From contig CM043705.1 of NCBI GenBank assembly GCA_023935145.1, positions 24,661,290-24,725,289 of the forward strand: a DNA stretch of 64,000 bases, written 5' to 3'. Below the pieces are notes generated by a model, which was not told the origin of the DNA, did no database searches, and saw only the letters and a program-made list of their open reading frames with translations. The position numbers were made by a program, and so were the translations under genes. This document shows positions 57,793 to 64,000 of the stretch, one piece after another. This DNA is from Bretschneidera sinensis. Its lineage: Eukaryota > Streptophyta > Magnoliopsida > Brassicales > Akaniaceae. Numbering within the stretch: the first letter of the stretch is position 1; every line of letters starts with the position of its first letter.

Positions 57793-59127
57793 CTAAAGGC
57801 TGTCACAACATTGAGAAATGGAAAAGTGATTGGATCCGAGGAATCTCCAGCAGCATCCAAAGAGACACCATCAGCCTCAAGGGTAAGTGAGACGGAGAAG
57901 GTGAATGCACCACCCTTCCCGCAAAGGTTGGTGAAACAAAAGAAAGACAATAAACTACTTGATATTTTTGAGACCTTGTGGAAAGTTGAAATTAATATTC
58001 CATTATTAGATGCAATTCACCAAATACCTGCCTATGCTAAATTCCTAAAAGATTGTTGCACTCATAAAAGAAAATTTCAAGAGCATAAGACTGTAGCATT
58101 ACCTGAGGAGGTAAGTGCTGTACTGCTAAGAAAACTCCCACCAAAACTGAAAGATCTGGGTAGTTTTACTAATACCTGTAGAACAGGTAATTAGCTATTT
58201 GACAAGGCATTGCGAGACTTAGGAGCTGGGGTAAACTTGCTACCTTACACAGTATTCGAAACCCTAGGTTTGGGGGAGCTACAACCAACTTCTATTACCT
58301 TACAGTTGGCAGATAGGAGTATAAAAAGACCTAGGGGTGTTCTCAAGGATGTCCTAGTAAAAGTTGGAGAATTCATTTTACCTGCTGATTTCATCGTATT
58401 AGATATGGAAGAGTGCCCTATGTCAATGCCCTTACCCATCATATTAGGGAGACCCTTCATGAGAACTGCTGACACTAAGATTTGTGTGAAAAAGGGTATA
58501 GTGAGTATGAAAATCAATGGAGAGAAAATAGAGTTCAAAATATTTGATGCAATGAAACTCCCTCAAGATAACTTGGAATGCTTTAATGTTTGTATGATAC
58601 AAAACTTTGTTGAGCAAGCTTTTCAGGTCCAACACATTGATCTATTGGAGACTACTCTCACTCATAGCTTCACGGAGATGGATATTGAGCAAGAATATGA
58701 AGATGTTACTGATGACATCATCATAGCTGTGCACCAACTTGCGACTTCTCCAAAATACTCCAGTATGTATCCTCCTCTATTTGAAACTTTCATGCCCACT
58801 AATACTACTCTTCTTCCATCCATTGTGCAGGCACCAACTTTGGAACTAAAGCAGCTACCTGAGCATTTAACATACGCCTACTTAGGAGAAAATGCGACTT
58901 TACCTGTGATTGTAGCTGCTAACTTGAGTAGTGGGGAAGAAGGGAAGCTGTTAAGAGTTCTTAGGGAGCATAAAACTGCCATTGGGTGGACTATTGCTGA
59001 CATTAAAGGGATAAGTCCAGCAAAATGCATGCATAATATTTACCTTGAAAAAGAAGCAAGACCCACTCGAGATGCTCAAAGACAACTTAACCCACACATG
59101 AAGGAGTTAGTAAAGCTGAGATATTGA
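57793..59127 (+). pseudogene. E3 protease and RT linker
   Basis: Runs from KAVTTLRNGKVIG to a TAG at 58192-58194, then resumes in the same frame to 59127. The active site reads RDLGAGVNLLPYTVF near 58216-58260; the usual form in E1/E4 is DLGAS, so one residue differs. PLPIILGRPFMRTA is the flap-side block. The C-terminal end (EKEARPTRDAQRQLNPHM) enters RT, where a missing base near 59115 causes a frameshift. Confidence 0.87.
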
Positions 59128-59900
59128 AGCTACTAGATGTTGGCATCATTTACCCTATATCGGATAGCAAATGGGTGAGTCCAGTCCAAGTCGTTCCTAA
59201 AAAGAGTGGGATTACCGTGGTAAAGAATGAAGATGAGGAGCTCATACCTACAAGACAAACAACGGGATAGAGAGTATGCATTGATTACCAGAGATTAAAC
59301 AAAGTAACTAGAAAAGACCATTTTCCCCTGTCATTCATTGACCAAATGCTAGAGAGGTTAGCCAGTCACAGTTATTACTGCTTCTTAGATGGGTATAGTG
59401 GATACAATCAAATTGCCATAGCACTTGAGGATCAAGAAAAGACTACATTCACATGTCCTTTTGGTACATTTGCTTATAGAAGAATGCCATTCGGTTTATG
59501 CAACGCACCAACCACTTTTCAAAGATGTATGATAAGCATTTTTTCCGATATGGTAGAAAAATATATTGAGGTGTTCATGGATGATTTTAGTGTCTTTGGA
59601 TCTAATTTCGATGAGTGCCTGAATCATTTGGAAAATGTCCTAAGGAGATGTGAAGAGAGTAATTTAGTACTGAATTGGGAGAAATGTCACTTCATGGTTC
59701 AACAAGGTATTGTGTTGGGTCACTCCGTCTCAAACAAAGATATTGAGGTAGACAAAGCTAAGATTGACATCATTTCAAAGTTACCTCCCCCTCTCACGGT
59801 CAAGGGCATTAGAAGTTTCCTTGGACATGCCGGTTTTTATAGAAGATTCATTAAGGACTTCTCCAAAATCTTGAGACCTCTTTGTGAACTATTGACTAAA
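59116..59900 (+). pseudogene. E3 reverse transcriptase
   Basis: After the frameshift the frame reads WVSPVQVVPKKSG to a TAG at 59268-59270 (in place of the W of the RV-C-I-D-Y block), then open from 59346: FLDGYSGYNQIAI, MPFGLCNAPTTFQRCM, FMDDFSVFGSNF, QGIVLGHSVS and GHAGFYRRFIKDFS. First and second catalytic aspartates are present. Copies RNA to DNA in particles. Confidence 0.88.
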
Positions 59901-61802
59901 GATACCAAGTTTGAATGGAATAATGATTGTATGCAAGCTTTCAACACCTTGAAAAATGTTCTCACCTCTGCCCCAATAATGATGGCACCGGATTGGAATC
60001 TCCCTTTCGAATTAATGTGTGATGCCAATGATTTCACTTTGGGAGCTGTCTTAGGTCAAAGAATCAATAAGGTACCTCATGCTATTTACTATGCTTCTAG
60101 AACGTTAAATGATGCTCAACTTAACTATTCTACTACTAAAAAAGAATTATTAGCTGTTATTTTTGCTTTAGAGAAGTTTAGATCATATCTTATTGGTCTA
60201 AAGTTATTGTATTCACTGACCATGCTGCTTTAAGATATTTGTTTTCTAAGAAAGATGCAAAACATAGGCTAATCAGATGGGTTCTCCTACTCCAAGAATT
60301 CGATTTAGAGATCAAAGACAAAAAGGGCAGTGAGAATGTAGTTGCGGATCATTTGTCAAGACTCCCATTTAAGAATGATGATAGAGAGTTACCTTTGAAT
60401 GAGAACTTCCCCGATGAACAACTATTCACACTAGAGGTAAAACTTCTATGGTATGCTGATATAGTTAATTATCTAACTATTAAAGTTTTTCCCCCAGGTA
60501 TGACTACTCAAGAAAAGAAACGGCTAATATCTTTGTCAAGACATTACTATTGGGATGATCCTTATCTTTTCAAAACTTGCCCCGATCAAATCATCAGACG
60601 ATGTATCCCAGATGAGGAACATTTTAGTGTATTGCAACACTGCCACCAGTTTGCTTATGGAGGACATTTTGGGGCAAAACAAACAGCTCTTAAGGTACTC
60701 CAATCTGGTTTTTATTGGCCTAACCTATTTAAAGATGCTTTCTCCTTTTGTAGCTCATGTGATAGATGCCAGCGGACAGGTAACATCTCTTCCCAAAATC
60801 AAATGCCCTTACAAAATATTCATATAGTAGAAATTTTTGATGTATGGGGTATTGATTTCATGGGACCATTTCCTAACTCATTTGGTTATTTATATATTCT
60901 TATGGGCGTGGATTATGTGTCTAAATGGGTCGAGGTTGTCATTTCAAGGACTAATGATCACAAAGTAGTTATCAAGTTTTTGCATGCTAACATTTTTACT
61001 AGGTTTCGAACTCCAAGAGCAATCATCAGTGATGGGGGCAGTCACTTTCATCATCGTTCTTTTGCCGAACTACTCCGGAAGTATGGGATCACTCATAAAG
61101 TTGGCACTGCATATCATCCTCAAACCAGTGGCCAAGTGGAGATTAGTAATCGAGAGATCAAGGGAATATTAGAAAAGAATGTGAAGCCAAACCGGAAGGA
61201 TTGGTCTCTACGCTTAAATGATGCTCTATGGGCATATAGGACAGCTTATAAGACTCCAATTGGCATGTCTCCCTACCGCCTAGTCTTTGGAAAAGCATGT
61301 CATCTTCCGGTGGAATTAGAGCATCGAGCATATGAGGCCATTAAGCAGTTCAACTTCGACATGAAGCAAGCGGGTGAGAAAAGGAAACTACATCTAAATG
61401 AGCTTGAAGAATTGAGATATGATTCCTATGAGAATGCAAAGTTGTACAAGGAACTGACAAAAGTTTATCATGACAAACAACTAGTCCAGAAGGAGTTCAA
61501 AGTAGGACAAAAGGTGCTGTTATATGACTAACGATTGAGACTATTCCCAGGCAAGCTCAAATCCAGATGGTACGGTCCATACATGGTCACCAAGGTCTTC
61601 CCTCATGGTGCATTAGAAGTCTGTGGCCCCAACGGAAATCAGCCCTTTTACAATCAATGGACACAGAACCAAGCCTTACCTCGACATTAACATTCCTCCA
61701 AGAGATGAAGATTTGGCACTTGAATCACTACAGTATACAGCTGAAACACAAGCACTAGAGCTCCAAGAGGTGGACTCTAAGTGCCTCCTTCCAAACAACT
61801 AG
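59901..61802 (+). pseudogene. E3 RNase H and integrase
   Basis: RNase H begins around 60000 (LMCDANDFTLGAVLG, catalytic D intact) and is frameshifted near 60200 by a missing base. The long frame 60239-61531 contains [17 protein letters not shown], the integrase zinc region ([10 protein letters not shown] ... [11 protein letters not shown]), WGIDF, IISDGG and [12 protein letters not shown], so the DDE triad is intact, unlike E1 and E4. A TAA at 61529-61531 and another frame change near 61640 break the C-terminal domain, which ends LLPNN at 61802. Confidence 0.88.
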
Positions 61803-61980
61803 CACGGTAGCAAGAGAGTGCTTGAGCAAAATAAAAATTAGATCACCTATTAAGCTAAAGCACCTCTGGTAAGGTTAGTGGTACTGAGGCCATTAACAAA
61901 TGGTAAGGTTGTATTGTTTCAATAATTTATCATTTTTTCAGCTAGGGTAAGTTTTTATTTGTGCCCATATACCCTACTTA

Positions 61981-62100
61981 TGATCAATCGCATCCCCCAG
62001 TGTGATTGAGCGCAGGTGTGCGATCGAGCGTGTCCTTCAAACGTGTTCGAGCGCACAGATGCAATCAAGCGCACCCCGCGTGCGATCGAGCACACTCGCG
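61981..62100 (+). repeat. CGATCG word array after pol
   Basis: Six or seven variants (gcgatcgagcgtg, gttcgagcgcac, gcaatcaagcgcac, gcgatcgagcacac) in 120 bp, followed by actgacagtggtttagc, which resembles the sequence after the array in the LTR (gttaacagtaaactac). Confidence 0.75.
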
Positions 62101-62514
62101 ACTGACAGTGGTTTAGCTATAAGTCTGAAAATTCACTCACACTCACTCACTCCCTCGTCACTAATTACTCGTGCACTCGCCCTCAGACACTCTCGTTTCC
62201 ACTCGCACCACTCCCTTTCACCATTACCACACAGCATCATTCATCACCACCTCCATCTCCACCATCCTCTGTCACCATCCATTGCCTCCATCACCATCAA
62301 CTACCATTACCTCCATTCCTATCCCCATTAATCCACAAGGTACTCTACACACACACACAAATTTTAAAAATAGAAACTGTGCAATGCATTATACATATAT
62401 GCTATTTTGTGTATGATTGTGTGATTGTTCGTTTGCATGGGGTTAGGAACGAGTTCCACATCTGCAAACCATAGCTTATCTTTTTGGTGCACACAAGCTG
62501 TTCGACGAAAAGAC

Positions 62515-62580
62515 TGACCGTGTGCGATCAAGCGCACAGTATCTACGATCGAGCGCACATCATTGAGATCGATCGCAAAT
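62515..62580 (+). repeat. CGATCG words just before the env-like ATG
   Basis: Three variants (gcgatcaagcgcac, cgatcgagcgcac, gatcgatcgca) in 65 bp. Confidence 0.75.
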
Positions 62581-62602
62581 CAGGCAGAACCTAGAACACA
62601 AC

Positions 62603-63727
62603 ATGTCAAGACCATCAGTTTCCACCTCCGGTGCATCCAGCAGCCGTGCTTCGTCATCTAGGCCCAGCATTGAGCAACGCGAGCTTTTATTTGAGACCTC
62701 ATTCGCCATCGATGATGTATTCCGGCACATGGATGCCACTCAATGGGCCGTCCAAGAATTCCGACATCGAGGGTTGAAGAGGTTGTTTAAGCCAGTGTGC
62801 TCCACCGTCTACTCCCAGCTCGTGGTCCAGTTTTATGAGCATCTATCTCTCGATTGCAGCAGACTGAGAGTCCTCACCTCTTTCGTTCGGGGCACGCTCA
62901 TCGAGGTGACTAGTGCCGATATCACCACTGCTTTTCATTGCACCGATGAGTCCCCTTCTGAGGACATTGATATCTAGGAGCAGTCGGAGTCCTTTGCCCT
63001 AGCTAAAATCATCACGGACATGTGCGCTGGCCAGTATGCCGACAGGCATAACAATGCGGCGAGCCTGTCCAAGCTATCTCCCTGACTATGGCTTGTTGAT
63101 ACGATCCTACAGCGTAACGTGTGTCCATTGGGGTACAAGACCCAGCGGCGGGACCAGTTTCTCCAGACTATATATGCTTTCCATAGAAGCCACTGGTACT
63201 CCATCCCGGCTGTCATTTGGAGCCAGCTGCCCAAGTTTTGGGATCATGTACATGGCCGTCAGACTACCACGGCCAATGCTTGGGGCCTCCCTTTCCCGTT
63301 CCTACTCACCTTCATCCTCAAGAAGAAGGGGATTAAGGGGACCCACAGTGACGGGACAGTGCGAGAGCATCCCTTCTTCGGGAAGGCTCAATGGACACAC
63401 AGTATCTTGCATATGCCACGATGACCCCCAGTACCTGCTCCAGTAGCTGAGTGAGTTGAGGAGGATCGCATGGAGACCGAGACCCCGGTCATTAGCCCAG
63501 TACGTGAGGAGGACCATTCGGACATGGGACCCACTGAGTCCCAGCACTTTCTAGTTGAGCTGTCCTCCTTCTGATGTGAGGTCTCTGCTACTAACACACT
63601 CGTGTATCAGCGCATGGATAGTTTAGAGACACGGTTAGCACGCCAGGAGGCTATGCTGCAGGCCATTCTTGATCGCCTACCCCTAACACCCGGTACCTCT
63701 TCGACTGCACCACCTGATGATCAGTAG
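62603..63727 (+). pseudogene. E3 env-like / putative plant transposon protein
   Basis: Starts MSRPSVSTSGASSSR, a serine-rich disordered region, then RHRGLKRLFKPVCSTVYSQL and VVQFYEHLSLDC (pattern of the 'putative plant transposon protein' family, comparable with the gene at 17031-18358), then AWGLPFPFLLTFIL and a C-terminal heptad-like segment (RMDSLETRLARQEAML). All parts share one frame, with stops at 62975, about 63082, 63422, about 63450 and about 63572, and a natural stop at 63725. Position after pol in a Calypso-like element suggests the env-like slot. I see no clear signal peptide or long transmembrane helix; function unknown. Confidence 0.75.
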
Positions 63728-64000
63728 TGAAAGGATACCACGTCTGGCTGAAGACGTTAAACTTAGCACTCATGGGAGGCACCCCAATGCATATCCTTTT
63801 ATAGTTTATGTTATTATTCGTATTTTATATTTTTATATTATCGTCTATTTCTTGTTTTCCATTTTATCTTTGTTTTTCTTTCTTTTTCAAGGACAGTGTC
63901 AGTGCATCCAGTTGAAGTTTGGGGGCGTGCTCCAAGCCATGCTAGCGATATAGCTCTCCATCTCCCAGGTCAGATCCTTCCATGCTACTCACACATTGGG
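63728..64000 (+). other. E3 3' untranslated region (cut by the window end)
   Basis: Contains the block cttagcactcatgggaggcacc, shared (inverted) with E2 near 34226-34275 and E4 near 47925-47990, and a gaagtttgggggcg polypurine-like tract at 63914-63927. It matches E2 sequence near 34020-34070 at its end. The 3' LTR should lie beyond. Confidence 0.75.

Larger units (their letters stand above)
61803..62602 (+). other. Spacer between pol and env-like ORF
   Basis: It holds a CGATCG array (61981-62100), a TATA-like agctataagtctg near 62115, C/A-rich low-complexity sequence (62130-62340, with cac/cca repeats), and a second word cluster (62515-62580) ending 22 bp before the env-like ATG. No coding sequence. 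Confidence 0.6.
54811..64000 (+). mobile_element. E3: Athila/Calypso-like element with env-like gene (3' end outside window)
   Basis: Plus strand. 5' LTR 54811-56133, primer site, gag, protease, RT, RNase H, integrase, a spacer with CGATCG arrays, an env-like ORF and 3' UTR up to the window edge, which matches E2's 3' UTR. The 5' junction lies in E4's LTR; the five bases before it are ggcat (54806-54810). Gag-pol has several stops and three or more single-base frameshifts, but RT, RNase H and integrase catalytic residues are kept. It belongs to the same family as E2, which is inserted in the opposite orientation. Confidence 0.92.

Overview
The window is plant nuclear DNA, most likely from a eudicot (inference). 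It is A+T-rich, and almost everything recognisable is LTR retrotransposon plus some CACTA-type DNA transposon sequence. I found no convincing host gene, rRNA, tRNA or CRISPR array. The plant assignment rests on Athila/Calypso-like and Tat-like Ty3/gypsy proteins, a Reina-like chromovirus, a plant TNP2-type transposase domain, and tRNA primer-binding sites typical of plant elements. Every coding region carries stops, frameshifts or deletions.

Layout. 1-1072: edge of a CACTA TNP2-like gene (minus strand) and a palindrome-rich LTR fragment. 1073-13392: full-length Athila-like element E1 (minus), with a copia-type solo LTR (9695-10702) inside its gag. 13393-16130: unassigned DNA. 16160 to about 20580: 3' part of another retroelement (plus): a palindromic-word array, a TATA-like promoter, an env-like 'putative plant transposon protein' gene, a second copia-type solo LTR (19092-19970), a polypurine tract and an LTR start. 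20600-21084: CACTA-like terminus with hairpin subterminal repeats. 21943-23522: gypsy-type solo LTR. 24870-30462: decayed Tat-like element (minus). About 30690-45375: a second Tat-like element (plus), which served as landing ground for E2 (31642-37906, minus, internally deleted Athila-like), E5 (39728-44195, minus, Reina-like) and E4 (from 45376, minus, Athila-like). E4's 5' LTR is in turn broken at 54810 by E3 (54811 to beyond 64000, plus, Athila/Calypso-like with an env-like gene). E2 and E3 belong to the same family.

How the parts work together. The autonomous design is LTR, tRNA primer site, gag, protease, reverse transcriptase, RNase H, integrase, an optional env-like ORF, polypurine tract, LTR. 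E3 has the best-kept catalytic residues. E1 and E4 have damaged catalytic residues. E2 keeps only gag-derived sequence and LTRs, so it would need enzymes in trans.

Most interesting pattern. Short palindromic words, private to each family, are reiterated in LTRs just upstream of the TATA box (GCGATCGAGCGC-type in E2/E3/E4, CACTAGTGTGCAC-type in a copia solo LTR). In two families the same word is also reiterated upstream of the env-like gene (TTCAGTCGACTGAA-type at 16160-16620; GCGATCGAGCGC-type at 61981-62580). I propose that these arrays are promoter or enhancer modules reused as internal promoters.
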